A DNA stretch of 12,146 bases. It comes from Bacteroidota bacterium. GTDB taxonomy: Bacteria; Bacteroidota; Bacteroidia; Chitinophagales; Chitinophagaceae. The DNA is taken from contig JAEWBD010000165.1 of NCBI GenBank assembly GCA_023391315.1, positions 1-12,146 on the forward strand, written 5' to 3'. Under the pieces are notes generated by a model that was not told the DNA's origin, did not search any database, and saw only the letters and a list, made by a program, of their open reading frames with translations. This document shows, piece after piece, positions 1 through 7,801 of the stretch (positions within the stretch are counted from its first letter, which is position 1; every line of letters starts with the position of its first letter). A program made the translations under genes and the position numbers.

Positions 1-1
1 C

Positions 2-1597
2 GCTAACGGTGATTTCAGTGCCTGATATTTCAATCTTTCCGCCGGAATCCATTGTTATTTTTGAACTGCCGCATTCAAGTGTAATGTTTGCTGTGCAGTT
101 GATATTTATTTTGCCGGCACCATCAAGCGCTACTTTGTTGCCTGCGGCATCAATTATATTGATTGCATCGCCATCAAGGCTAACAACGCTGCCGGAAAGC
201 GCAGTAAGGCTTTTTACTTTATTGCCCTGGCCACCGCCGCCGCCCGTTTTTCCATGAAACATACTGCCTAATACAAAAGGCCTGTCGGGATCATTATAGC
301 GGAAACAAACCAGCACCTGGTCGCCGGGTTCGGGAACCACTACAAGGCCGCGGTTTTTTGCGCCGCCTTTGCCGCCGCCGGCATCGGGCGTCATCACACG
401 CAGCCAGTCCGTCATTTCATTGCCGGCCTGCTGCCATAACATCTGTACACGCACCCGGCCCATATTATCGGGGTCTTTGTTATCTTTTACTGTTGCAATC
501 TGCGGTTCAGCTAAGGGCACTATTACATTGTCAACAGGTATTACATCTATGCCTGAAGGGATGCCTTCAAAACTGTTATAATATTTTCCGTTGCCGGAAA
601 CATGATGTTCTATAGCCGTTATTAAGAATTTGCCGCCATCTTCTTTTTTAAAATCGGCGCCGGATAAAACAGATACCTTTAAATCGGCAACAGCGCCAAT
701 GCATACGCCAGGATTATCGCTGGTGGCATTGAGCACTTCAAGATTGGCAGCCATGGCCGTTTTCTTTTGCTTCAAAAAGCTGTCAAGATCAGATTTGCTT
801 TCTATTCTTTGTTTGACAGGCAGGCTAACCGGCTCGGAGAAAATTTTATTCGATTCGTTTAAAACAAAGCTGGCATATTCATCAAGGCCATCAATAGTGG
901 AAGGCGCATCGGCTGTAATAAGTTTATCATCTTTTGACAGGTAAGAATAACCGCTGAAAGTTAAGGGCAGAATCTGCAGCTTCATTTGCATGCTGCGCAC
1001 ATCAATCCCGTAAATTATTTCAATATTCGGCGAACCGGAAGGCTTGCCGAAATATAATTTTTGCCCATCATAATAAAACCATTCACCAAACTGTGAAGAC
1101 AGCCGGTTTAAAAAATGAAAAGCGCTTTCGCGGTATTGGGAAACATAGGGTATCGGCGTTTTATATTGAGGGCTGTTGTTTACACTGCAGTTTACCTGCG
1201 ATAAACTGCCGGTTAATGCATCAACAACCTGCTGCAGTTTTTTATTGTAAAAAGAATTGAAGTTCTGGCCATTTTCCAAAAGTATGGTCGGGCTATATCC
1301 TTTTATTACAAGATCGCTGGAGAAATTATCAGCCTGCTCAATATCAATGCCGCAAACGAGGCCGTGAAATTCATAGGCAATTTCAAGCGTATTGGCATAG
1401 AGCAACTTGATAACCGCAGATTTACCGATAAGCTTTTGCGCATTACTTAAACTGAAGGAGCCGGTTTTCTCAAGCACATCATATTTTATCCGGATGGAAA
1501 AAGTATGGTGTTCATTAAATTTCTGGTTAATCATTACAGTGCTGTAATGTTCTATTTTCTGATCTTCAATTTCTATATCAGCAATTACTTTCTCCAT
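2..1597 (-). CDS. vgrG: Type VI secretion spike protein VgrG (3' end cut off by window edge)
   Basis: This reading frame stays open from an ATG at 1597 to the left edge, giving 532 residues without a stop. VgrG forms the trimeric spike at the tip of the T6SS tube and carries effectors out of the cell. Residues about 1-360 resemble the gp27-like base domain. Residues about 365-450 resemble the gp5-type OB fold, with the blocks KDPDNMGRVRVQMLW (375-389) and PEPGDQVLV (422-430). A glycine-rich hinge (TGGGGGQGNK, 451-460) leads into short repeated beta-strand units such as VALDGAGKININ, as expected for the beta-helix needle. The hinge and needle pattern fits the VgrG of Bacteroidota T6SS-iii. It lies 134 bp downstream of tssD on the same strand, with a hairpin between them. 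The missing C-terminus could hold an extension or effector domain. The family call is firm; the full length is unknown. Confidence 0.9.
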   Translation of the reverse strand, partial: MEKVIADIEIEDQKIEHYSTVMINQKFNEHHTFSIRIKYDVLEKTGSFSLSNAQKLIGKSAVIKLLYANTLEIAYEFHGLVCGIDIEQADNFSSDLVIKGYSPTILLENGQNFNSFYNKKLQQVVDALTGSLSQVNCSVNNSPQYKTPIPYVSQYRESAFHFLNRLSSQFGEWFYYDGQKLYFGKPSGSPNIEIIYGIDVRSMQMKLQILPLTFSGYSYLSKDDKLITADAPSTIDGLDEYASFVLNESNKIFSEPVSLPVKQRIESKSDLDSFLKQKKTAMAANLEVLNATSDNPGVCIGAVADLKVSVLSGADFKKEDGGKFLITAIEHHVSGNGKYYNSFEGIPSGIDVIPVDNVIVPLAEPQIATVKDNKDPDNMGRVRVQMLWQQAGNEMTDWLRVMTPDAGGGKGGAKNRGLVVVPEPGDQVLVCFRYNDPDRPFVLGSMFHGKTGGGGGQGNKVKSLTALSGSVVSLDGDAINIIDAAGNKVALDGAGKININCTANITLECGSSKITMDSGGKIEISGTEITVS

Positions 1598-1679
1598 AAA
1601 GAATGTTACGGTGAGTTAAAATAAATGCAGGCTGCCATTTCAAGCGAAATGCTGCAGAAGCCTTAATACAAATAAGCTG

Positions 1680-1709
1680 ATTCCTCTCATGCAAAACCAT
1701 GAGAGGAAT
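1680..1709 (-). terminator. Perfect 12-bp hairpin between tssD and vgrG
   Basis: The arms attcctctcatg (1680-1691) and catgagaggaat (1698-1709) are exact reverse complements around a 6-nt loop. The hairpin starts 22 bases after the tssD stop. On the minus strand it is followed by a moderately U-rich stretch rather than a clean U-run, so it may be a leaky terminator, an mRNA 3'-end stabiliser, or a processing site that sets a high tube-to-spike ratio. The structure is directly visible; its role is inferred. Confidence 0.6.
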
Positions 1710-1731
1710 TTAAAAGATGTGATAACCAGGT

Positions 1732-2121
1732 TTATGAAGGCCAATCGTTTTTGTGTTCTGCATTGCCCATTTTAATTGTTTGTGCAGAAACTGCAAAGTC
1801 AATTTGCATAGGTTGTTTGCCCGTAACATCAATGCCTTCTTTAAAATAAACGAAATACCCTTTTTCCCAGGATAATTCTTTCATTTTGGCATCTTCATCG
1901 CTTTTCTTAAAAGTTATGTTGCCGTCTACGGGTTTAAACTGGTTTACCAGCGATTCAACGATAGAAGTATCGTCGGTAGATTCCACTGTAAGATTAATGG
2001 TGCCTCCGTAAACGCCGGAAGAAGGCCTGCCCTTTGAATCAACGTCTCTACGTAATTCATAATCGCATTTGAGTACATCAAACTCTTTACTGCCGATTTT
2101 CAAGGTTGCTTTGAAAGCCAT
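1732..2121 (-). CDS. tssD: Type VI secretion system tube protein TssD (Hcp-like, T6SS-iii)
   Basis: The 129-residue product begins MAFKATLKIGSKEFDVL and matches the small TssD/Hcp family of Bacteroidota T6SS-iii in length and pattern. That pattern is a K-x-x-x-D-V-L-x-C-x-Y motif near the N-terminus, a central GRPSSGVYGGTINLTVE strand pair (residues about 31-47), and a C-terminal IDFAVSAQTIKMG strand. TssD hexamers stack into the inner tube that the contracting sheath drives out of the cell. No signal peptide or membrane segment is present, as expected for a cytoplasmic tube subunit. The ATG at 2121 is preceded on its strand by an A-rich run, typical of Bacteroidota leaders without a Shine-Dalgarno site. 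Upstream lies the terminator of the receptor gene, so tssD appears to be the first gene of its unit, with vgrG following. I found no convincing promoter element. Confidence 0.9.
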   Translation of the reverse strand: MAFKATLKIGSKEFDVLKCDYELRRDVDSKGRPSSGVYGGTINLTVESTDDTSIVESLVNQFKPVDGNITFKKSDEDAKMKELSWEKGYFVYFKEGIDVTGKQPMQIDFAVSAQTIKMGNAEHKNDWPS

Positions 2122-2242
2122 AGGTTATTTTTTAGAAGTTAATAATGGAATGAATCGGGAAATTCTTTGACAGGGAAACCATTCCCGGTTATTATATCAC
2201 ATATAGCTTGCCGCTGAATATATATTATCCTTTAATAAAGAA

Positions 2243-2271
2243 AAAAGCCCCGCACAATGTGCAGGGCTTTT
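2243..2271 (-). terminator. Rho-independent terminator of the TonB-dependent receptor gene
   Basis: The arms aaaagccc (2243-2250) and gggctttt (2264-2271) pair. After one C/A mismatch they continue as gcac (2252-2255) with gtgc (2259-2262) around a 3-nt loop. Read on the minus strand the stem is followed by a T-rich tail. It lies 27 bases past the receptor stop codon and so insulates tssD from receptor transcription. Confidence 0.85.
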
Positions 2272-2297
2272 AAAAATACCTGTATTAATTTATGCCA

Positions 2298-5200
2298 TTA
2301 AAATAAGCTCAGCCTTATACCCAACTGGCTTGTCCATCTTGAACTGTTGTAAACGCCATCGCTCAGGTCATACACTTTGCCATCCCTGCCGGTAGGCGGC
2401 GTAAAAGTAAATGTGGGTGTAAGATCTGTGGGTGAAACATAACCTTTCATATTCAAAATAGCCGCCTGGTCATTAGACATAAAATATTGCTTGCCCCAAT
2501 TCCTGTTTATCAGGTTGGTGAGGTTAAATATGTCGTAAGTAAGCTGTAGCTGGTATGTTTTACCGCCAATCTTTAAGTTGAAATCCTGCTGCAGTTTAAA
2601 GTCAACAATATTTACAAAAGGCAATCTTGCACCATTTCTTTCCGCATATTCACCACGATGTTTACTGAGGTATTTGTCGTTTCCGATATAATCATTAAAC
2701 ATCTGCCATTGCTGTTCCGGTGTATAATCGCCGTTTTGAACAAATGTAATTTCAGAAGCGCTTTTAGGAATGTAGATAAGGTCATTCGATTCACTGTTGT
2801 CATAATCACGTACCATGCCGTTTGCCATTACAAAGCTGTAAGGCGATCCGCTCTGTCCGTTATAAACCAATGACACGGTAGTAGCCAAAGCTTTGTTTGC
2901 ATAAGTAAATTTCTTTGACACATAAGCAAAAATGCGGTGACCAAGATCAAAATCGCTGCGGGAAAGACCCATGTAATTCCTTCCGTTAACCGTTTCCATA
3001 TAACGCCATTGTGAACTGTTTTGTGAGCTTGTTCCTTCATTCAATATCATGGAACGGCCATAAACATAATTCACATTAGCAGAAAAACCGTTTGCCCAGT
3101 TTTTATTGAGCGTAGCTGAAATATTATAAGAATAACCTTTTTTGCCATCATTATTTGAAAGCAGGTAAATACCGGTGTAAGGTGTGCTGCCATCTGCACG
3201 CACGCCTATTGATTGCGGGAAACTTCCGTTAAGTGAATATACATTTCTTTGATCTGCGCCCGCAGATTTCGCTGTTGGCGGAAGTATATCCACACGGGTA
3301 TATTTTATTTCGTTGATATTAGCCGTATATATTCCTTCAATGGTAGCCCTCCAGCCTTTGCCAAAAGTTTTATCTACTGCCAATGAAGTTCTGAATACCT
3401 TATTCATTTTAAAATCCTTTGAAATAAGGTTGATTTCACCGGAAGGCACTGATACGGTTGCGCCAAAATCAGCAGCCGTATATTGATCAAATGCATCAGG
3501 CCTGAATTCCACATTACTGCCGCGAATACCGGCTATGCTTATACCATTGTTGTTATACACACCGCCAGGCCAAACAAGCGGCACACGGCCGCTGAATGTA
3601 CCAAGGCCGCCGCGGATAGTAAGTCCTGATTCAGGAATTTTATACGTAAATCCTACGCGGGGATTAATAGCCAGTTTGGGACTTGAAATCTGCCCTGATT
3701 TTGCACCTTGCAGGTCATAATACTGTGATATTTTGGATAAGGCTGTATCATTAAAGAATTTATCTTTCTGCGGTGTGGTAAGAAAACTGGTATTATCGAG
3801 CCTGACGCCAAAGGTTAATGTAAACCTGTTATTCACTTTAAATTCATCTGAAGCAAAAAGCCCTAAACGCAAGGTATTAAACTCGGCGGCAGCATTTACA
3901 GCAGCATCGCCGGTTACACCCGGATCAACCAGCGAATATGACCTGTTGTAAGTTGCAGCATTGCCTGCATAAAAATCATCAAGGCTATTAAAGATGTAAG
4001 AGCCATAGTTCTGCCGGATGAAAATGTTATAGGAATAACTCAACTCATCATCCGTTCCAAATGATAAAGTATGTTTGCCCTTGAATATTTTATACACATC
4101 AAACAAAGCATAATTATTTTGCTTTAAAAGATTGGCTGTAGAAAATTCTTCTGTTCCAAAATAAACATTATTGGAACCATCCTTTATTTGTACACGGGGG
4201 AATGCGCTACCCAGCGGCCCCCTGTCGTCTTTTACATTGGTAAAAGTGAGTAAAAGCCTGTTGCTGTTACTATTGCTGAAACGGGAATTCAATTCAACAG
4301 AGCCGGAATTGGTTTTATTAGGCATTACATAGCCTGCATTATAAAAATTAATAGTGCTGCTGCTGCTGCGGCTAACATTGTTTCTAAAGCCATCGGTGTG
4401 CCGGAAACTTACACTTAATTTATTGGCATCGTTAATATTCCAGTCAACTTTGGCAACCACCCTGTTTGCCTGAACCTTTTCCGGATTATCTAAATAACTG
4501 CCGGGGTTGTAATTATAAGTTTTTTGCAAATAATTTGACAAATCCTGTATTTGAGCGCCTGTTATTGCGCCGCTGTAAGGGTCAATTTGTGGCTGCGGCC
4601 TTTCATCACGCTGCCATTCAACATTCGCAAAATAGAATAATTTGTTTTTGATGATGGCTCCGCCAACACGGGCGCCATAAGTTTTATTACTGAAATCAGG
4701 AAGCTTTGTTGCATCCGCTTTATCGGCGCCCGGTGTTTTGCCTGAGAGGTTTTGATTTCTGAAGAAATAGTAAACAGAAGCCTCTTCATTATTGGTTCCG
4801 CTTTTTGTAATAGCATTAATACCGCCGCCTGTAAAATTACCAAGCGAAGCATCATAAGGAGAAACCACCACCTGGAACTGATCTATAGCATCAATAGAAA
4901 TGGGTGCAATACCAGCCTGGCCGCCATTTGTGCCGCTGGCTGCCAGCCCAAATGCATCATTATTTACAGCGCCATCTATATAAAATGAATTGTAACGGTT
5001 ATTCTGACCTGCAATTGAAATACCGCCGTCTGCAGTTACTTTGGCCTGCGGCACATAACGCAGGTAATCACTCATATTACGGCCAACCGTTGGCAGGTTA
5101 GCCATTTTATCCCGGCCGATATTTGTTTCATCGCCGCCGGCCGCACCTGTTTTCTGATTGCTGTAAGCAGATACAACTACATCATTTAAGGTTGTACTTT

Positions 5201-5525
5201 GCTGGGAGAGCTTAAAATCGAGGTTTAAATATTCACCTAACGAAAGGTAAACATCATTTTTTTCAGAAGAAGTATAACCTACATAATCCACCTTTACGGT
5301 ATAAGGCCCGCCGGAACGCAGGTTAAATAAGCCATAATCCCCTTTATCGGATACCATCGTTTTATACACGGTTCCTGTGGGTACATGGGTGGCTGTAACC
5401 GTAGCACCCTGGAGTTTTGCATTGTCTGCAGAAGTAACAGTGCCGGTAATATTACTGGTAGTTACCTGGGCTTTTACGAAAAAGGGGGAAAGCAGTACCA
5501 AAAGAATTTGGAAAGTTTTTCTCAT
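2298..5525 (-). CDS. Oar-like TonB-dependent outer membrane receptor with carboxypeptidase-regulatory-like domain
   Basis: The 1075-residue product is an outer membrane beta-barrel receptor expected to import a substrate with energy from TonB-ExbBD. I chose the ATG at 5525 because it opens directly on a signal peptide (MRKTFQILLVLLSPFFVKAQ, cleavage near residue 20). An in-frame ATG at 5648 would add 41 unhelpful residues in front. Residues about 26-108 form a CarboxypepD_reg-like beta-sandwich (SNITGTVTS, then YTVKVDYVGY). Residues about 113-245 form the plug, with LPTVGRNMSDYLRYVPQ (144-160) and SFYIDGAVNND (180-190). The rest is barrel, rich in alternating aromatic strands and ending in SQLGIRLSLF with a terminal Phe, typical of outer membrane proteins. 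Length and order fit the Oar-like receptors common in Bacteroidota. No SusD-type lipoprotein lies beside it, so it is not an obvious glycan-uptake pair. The substrate is unknown. Confidence 0.88.
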   Translation of the reverse strand: MRKTFQILLVLLSPFFVKAQVTTSNITGTVTSADNAKLQGATVTATHVPTGTVYKTMVSDKGDYGLFNLRSGGPYTVKVDYVGYTSSEKNDVYLSLGEYLNLDFKLSQQSTTLNDVVVSAYSNQKTGAAGGDETNIGRDKMANLPTVGRNMSDYLRYVPQAKVTADGGISIAGQNNRYNSFYIDGAVNNDAFGLAASGTNGGQAGIAPISIDAIDQFQVVVSPYDASLGNFTGGGINAITKSGTNNEEASVYYFFRNQNLSGKTPGADKADATKLPDFSNKTYGARVGGAIIKNKLFYFANVEWQRDERPQPQIDPYSGAITGAQIQDLSNYLQKTYNYNPGSYLDNPEKVQANRVVAKVDWNINDANKLSVSFRHTDGFRNNVSRSSSSTINFYNAGYVMPNKTNSGSVELNSRFSNSNSNRLLLTFTNVKDDRGPLGSAFPRVQIKDGSNNVYFGTEEFSTANLLKQNNYALFDVYKIFKGKHTLSFGTDDELSYSYNIFIRQNYGSYIFNSLDDFYAGNAATYNRSYSLVDPGVTGDAAVNAAAEFNTLRLGLFASDEFKVNNRFTLTFGVRLDNTSFLTTPQKDKFFNDTALSKISQYYDLQGAKSGQISSPKLAINPRVGFTYKIPESGLTIRGGLGTFSGRVPLVWPGGVYNNNGISIAGIRGSNVEFRPDAFDQYTAADFGATVSVPSGEINLISKDFKMNKVFRTSLAVDKTFGKGWRATIEGIYTANINEIKYTRVDILPPTAKSAGADQRNVYSLNGSFPQSIGVRADGSTPYTGIYLLSNNDGKKGYSYNISATLNKNWANGFSANVNYVYGRSMILNEGTSSQNSSQWRYMETVNGRNYMGLSRSDFDLGHRIFAYVSKKFTYANKALATTVSLVYNGQSGSPYSFVMANGMVRDYDNSESNDLIYIPKSASEITFVQNGDYTPEQQWQMFNDYIGNDKYLSKHRGEYAERNGARLPFVNIVDFKLQQDFNLKIGGKTYQLQLTYDIFNLTNLINRNWGKQYFMSNDQAAILNMKGYVSPTDLTPTFTFTPPTGRDGKVYDLSDGVYNSSRWTSQLGIRLSLF

Positions 5526-5543
5526 TGCGCTTGAATTTTGCCG

Positions 5544-5551
5544 CAAAAGTA
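5544..5551 (-). promoter_or_regulatory. Candidate Bacteroidota -7 promoter element for the receptor gene
   Basis: Read on the minus strand, the octamer is TACTTTTG, an exact fit to the Bacteroidota -7 consensus TAnnTTTG. It lies 18 bases before the chosen start codon, implying a very short leader. No recognisable TTTG -33 box is present at the usual 19-21 bp spacing, so support is partial. If it is used, it favours the ATG at 5525 over the one at 5648. Confidence 0.35.
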
Positions 5552-5650
5552 ATTCTTGTAAGAAAGAAAAAGTTGTGTATTTTTTACATAATAATTTGAT
5601 AACACACTTCCGGGCTTGAGTTTGATTTAAATTTAATATTTTACGCATGT

Positions 5651-5667
5651 AACATTTACCAAATGTT
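5651..5667. promoter_or_regulatory. 7-bp inverted repeat, possible operator in the divergent intergenic region
   Basis: AACATTT (5651-5657) and AAATGTT (5661-5667) are exact reverse complements with a 3-base spacer. Together they form a 17-bp dyad typical in size for a dimeric regulator site. It sits in the 221-bp region between the divergently transcribed receptor and metallophosphatase genes. The region is AT-rich, so chance occurrence is quite possible. Confidence 0.25.
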
Positions 5668-5746
5668 TACAAAAAGAAAATAATTTCTTCACACAGGCAT
5701 TACAACCGGGTAATATTTGATTTCAACCTTTGAAAAACCCGATTTC

Positions 5747-6625
5747 ATGCAAAAGCGAAACCTCGAAATTGCTGTTTTAAGCGATCTTCATTTGGGCACA
5801 TACGGTTGCCGCGCACAGGAAGCTGTCAATTATCTCAGAAGCATTCAGCCCAAAATTCTAATATTAAATGGCGATATAATCGACTGCTGGCAGTTTAGCA
5901 AACACTATTTTCCCCCCAACCATATGCAGGTGATAAAAGAAATATTTTCGATGCTGTCGAAGGGCACACAAGTAATATATATAACCGGCAACCATGATGA
6001 AATTTTAAGAAGATGGAGCCCGTTAAACATGGGAAACTTTTCGCTCACCGATAAATTATTGCTTGAAATAAACGGTAAGAAAACCTGGATATTTCACGGC
6101 GACGTGTTTGATGCCACCACAAAAGGCAGTGCCAAGCTGCTGGCCAAACTTGGCGGTAAAGGGTACGACCTGCTGATAATACTCAATAACTTTATCAACT
6201 GGTGGCTGGTGCTGGCCGGCCGTGAAAAAATGAGTTTCAGTAAAAGGGTAAAGAACAGCGTAAAGAAGGCTGTAAAATGGATATCCAACTTTGAACAAAC
6301 TGCCGCCGAACTGGCCATTGAAAAAAATTACGACTATGTTATTTGCGGCCATATTCATCAGCCGCAAAACAAAATCATTCAAAACAAAGCAGGAAAAGTT
6401 ACTTACCTGAACAGCGGAGACTGGATTGAAAATTTAACAGCGCTTGAATTTGATAAAAACGAATGGAAGATATATCAATATAATGCCAAAGAATATGCCG
6501 CACAAAATTTTCGGCCCGATGCGCAAAAAATACCCGAGCTGAATGTAATCAGTAATGAAGTAACTATGTTTATTAATTCACTTAATTTTCCGGTTAATAA
6601 TAAACCCAGGAAAAAAACAGGATAA
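5747..6625 (+). CDS. LpxH-like calcineurin-type metallophosphatase (probable UDP-2,3-diacylglucosamine diphosphatase family)
   Basis: The 292-residue product carries the full set of metallophosphoesterase blocks: SDLHLG (12-17, ligands D13 and H15), NGDIID (41-46, D43), GNHDE (81-85, N82), FHGDVFD with H117, and GHIH (201-204, H202 and H204). NSGDWIEN (222-229) and the spacing resemble LpxH, which cleaves UDP-diacylglucosamine to lipid X in lipid A synthesis. Residues 141-158 are strongly hydrophobic and aromatic, consistent with an insertion that docks on the membrane face. The protein is longer than E. coli LpxH (240 residues), with a variable C-terminal tail. I chose the ATG at 5747; a TTG ten codons upstream is also in frame but less likely. 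A glycosyltransferase gene follows on the same strand. Bacteroidota often hold more than one LpxH-like protein, so this copy may act on another phosphorylated lipid or nucleotide-sugar. Confidence 0.75.
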   Translation: MQKRNLEIAVLSDLHLGTYGCRAQEAVNYLRSIQPKILILNGDIIDCWQFSKHYFPPNHMQVIKEIFSMLSKGTQVIYITGNHDEILRRWSPLNMGNFSLTDKLLLEINGKKTWIFHGDVFDATTKGSAKLLAKLGGKGYDLLIILNNFINWWLVLAGREKMSFSKRVKNSVKKAVKWISNFEQTAAELAIEKNYDYVICGHIHQPQNKIIQNKAGKVTYLNSGDWIENLTALEFDKNEWKIYQYNAKEYAAQNFRPDAQKIPELNVISNEVTMFINSLNFPVNNKPRKKTG

Positions 6626-6630
6626 TTATA

Positions 6631-6778
6631 AGAAGCTGTTTGAATTATTTTATTAAGATTGATCATGAATAGCGGTCAGACGCTTCGGCAAACTGTTTAA
6701 TTCATATTTACCACTTGAAAAACGAAAGACCGGTAAGTAATGACAATGGTTGGTTTTTTATTAACTCAAACAACTTCT
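6631..6778. repeat. 148-bp block with 17-bp terminal inverted repeats (MITE-like candidate)
   Basis: The left end (6631-6647, agaagctgtttgaatta) and the reverse complement of the right end (6762-6778, agaagttgtttgagtta) agree at 15 of 17 positions. Both differences are transitions. The block fills almost all of the 155-bp gap between the metallophosphatase and glycosyltransferase genes and has no coding capacity. Its right end lies two bases before the GTG start codon. No clear target-site duplication is visible, and there is no transposase. A small non-autonomous element, or a long imperfect stem in the mRNA, are both possible. Confidence 0.4.
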
Positions 6779-6780
6779 AA

Positions 6781-7779
6781 GTGAAAATTTTTTATGCGGT
6801 TCAGGCCACAGGCAACGGGCACATAGCAAGGGCCATAGAATTATTGCCTTATTTACAACAATACGGAACGGTAGATATTTTTTTAAGCGGCAACAACAGC
6901 AGCCTGCAAACCGGTTTGCCCGTGCGTTATAAAAGCAAAGGGGTGAGCCTTTATTATACGCAGGGTGGCGGCCTCGATTATATAAGGATGATGAAAGAAT
7001 TTAGTGCAAGGCGTGTGTGGAAAGAAGCGAAAGACCTGCCGGTTGAAAACTATGATTGTGTGCTGATAGATTTTGAAAGCATAGCTGCATTAAGCTGCCG
7101 GCTGAAAAAAGTTTCCTGCATAGGCTTTGGCCACCAGGCAAGCTTTCAATCGGCAAAAGTGCCAAGGCCTGCAATAAAAAATATAGCAGGCGAATGGATA
7201 TTGAAATACTATGCGCCGTCAACAGTTTATACCGGTTTGCATTTTAAACAATACGACCATTTTATTTTTAACCCGGTTATTAAAGATGTTATTTTAAAAG
7301 CAGAACCGGATAATAAAAATCATATCACAGTTTATCTTCCGCAATACAATGATGACCTGCTGGTAAGTTATTTCAGGCAGTTGAAAGACGTGCCGTTTCA
7401 CCTTTTTTCCAAAACTGCAAAATCACTGTCAATCCAAGAAAATGTAATCATACAGCCGGTTAATAATAATGCGTTCAATAAAAGTATAATTAATTGCTTC
7501 GGTGTAATTACCGGCGCTGGCTTTGAAACGCCTGCAGAGATTCTTTACCTCGGCAAAAAGCTTTTATGCATTCCTATTAAAGGCCAGTACGAACAAAAAT
7601 GCAATGCTGCTGCTTTAAAAGATTTTAATGTGCCTGTTATTGAAAGTATTGATGAAAACTTTGTTGAAACAATCATAAACTGGTTGCAGCAACATAAGCC
7701 AAAACAATTGCAGCTTCCACATTCAACGGAAGATATAGTAGCATTTGTAATGCAGCAGGCAAAAAGATTAATCTGTTAA
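6781..7779 (+). CDS. GT-B fold glycosyltransferase family protein (MurG/UGT-like)
   Basis: The 332-residue product begins MKIFYAVQATGNGHIARA. This G-x-G-H loop after the first beta-strand is shared by MurG, MGDG-synthase and UGT-type transferases. In the C-terminal half, GVITGAGFETPAEILYLGKK (about 238-257) followed by a Q-x-E-Q-x-x-N-A segment matches the nucleotide-sugar donor site of these families. The start is GTG at 6781: a TAA stop lies immediately upstream in frame, and the conserved N-terminus needs this codon. No membrane helix or signal peptide is seen, so it probably works at the inner leaflet of the cytoplasmic membrane. Its neighbour, an LpxH-like phosphatase, suggests a shared role in an envelope glycolipid. 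Donor and acceptor cannot be told from sequence. It converges on glmS with only 22 bp between the two stop codons and no hairpin there. Confidence 0.75.
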   Translation: MKIFYAVQATGNGHIARAIELLPYLQQYGTVDIFLSGNNSSLQTGLPVRYKSKGVSLYYTQGGGLDYIRMMKEFSARRVWKEAKDLPVENYDCVLIDFESIAALSCRLKKVSCIGFGHQASFQSAKVPRPAIKNIAGEWILKYYAPSTVYTGLHFKQYDHFIFNPVIKDVILKAEPDNKNHITVYLPQYNDDLLVSYFRQLKDVPFHLFSKTAKSLSIQENVIIQPVNNNAFNKSIINCFGVITGAGFETPAEILYLGKKLLCIPIKGQYEQKCNAAALKDFNVPVIESIDENFVETIINWLQQHKPKQLQLPHSTEDIVAFVMQQAKRLIC

Positions 7780-7801
7780 ATTCTGTAAATCCAGGTTCAT
7801 G

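Noticed and set aside
9..944. Several plus-strand open frames (9-257, 358-615, 630-944)
   Set aside because: They are antisense to the well-supported vgrG frame, have low-complexity Pro/Ser/Leu-rich products, and match no family pattern.
1636..1651. Small inverted repeat catttc-aagc-gaaatg upstream of vgrG
   Set aside because: A 6-bp stem in AT-rich DNA is easily due to chance, and the flanks do not extend the pairing.
2173..2186. Dyad GGGAA-ACCA-TTCCC upstream of tssD
   Set aside because: It has only 5-bp arms with no extension and no clear promoter beside it to give it meaning.
4355..4369. Short CTG trinucleotide run
   Set aside because: It encodes a serine run inside the receptor, stays in frame, and is too short to suggest phase variation.
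5526..5648. A 41-residue N-terminal extension of the receptor from the ATG at 5648
   Set aside because: It would bury the clear signal peptide starting at 5525, and the candidate promoter lies inside the extension.
5717..5746. TTG start for the metallophosphatase
   Set aside because: The ATG at 5747 directly precedes the first conserved strand; the ten extra residues add nothing recognisable.
7780..7801. Possible terminator between the glycosyltransferase gene and glmS
   Set aside because: The 22-bp gap holds no inverted repeat; the two genes simply converge.
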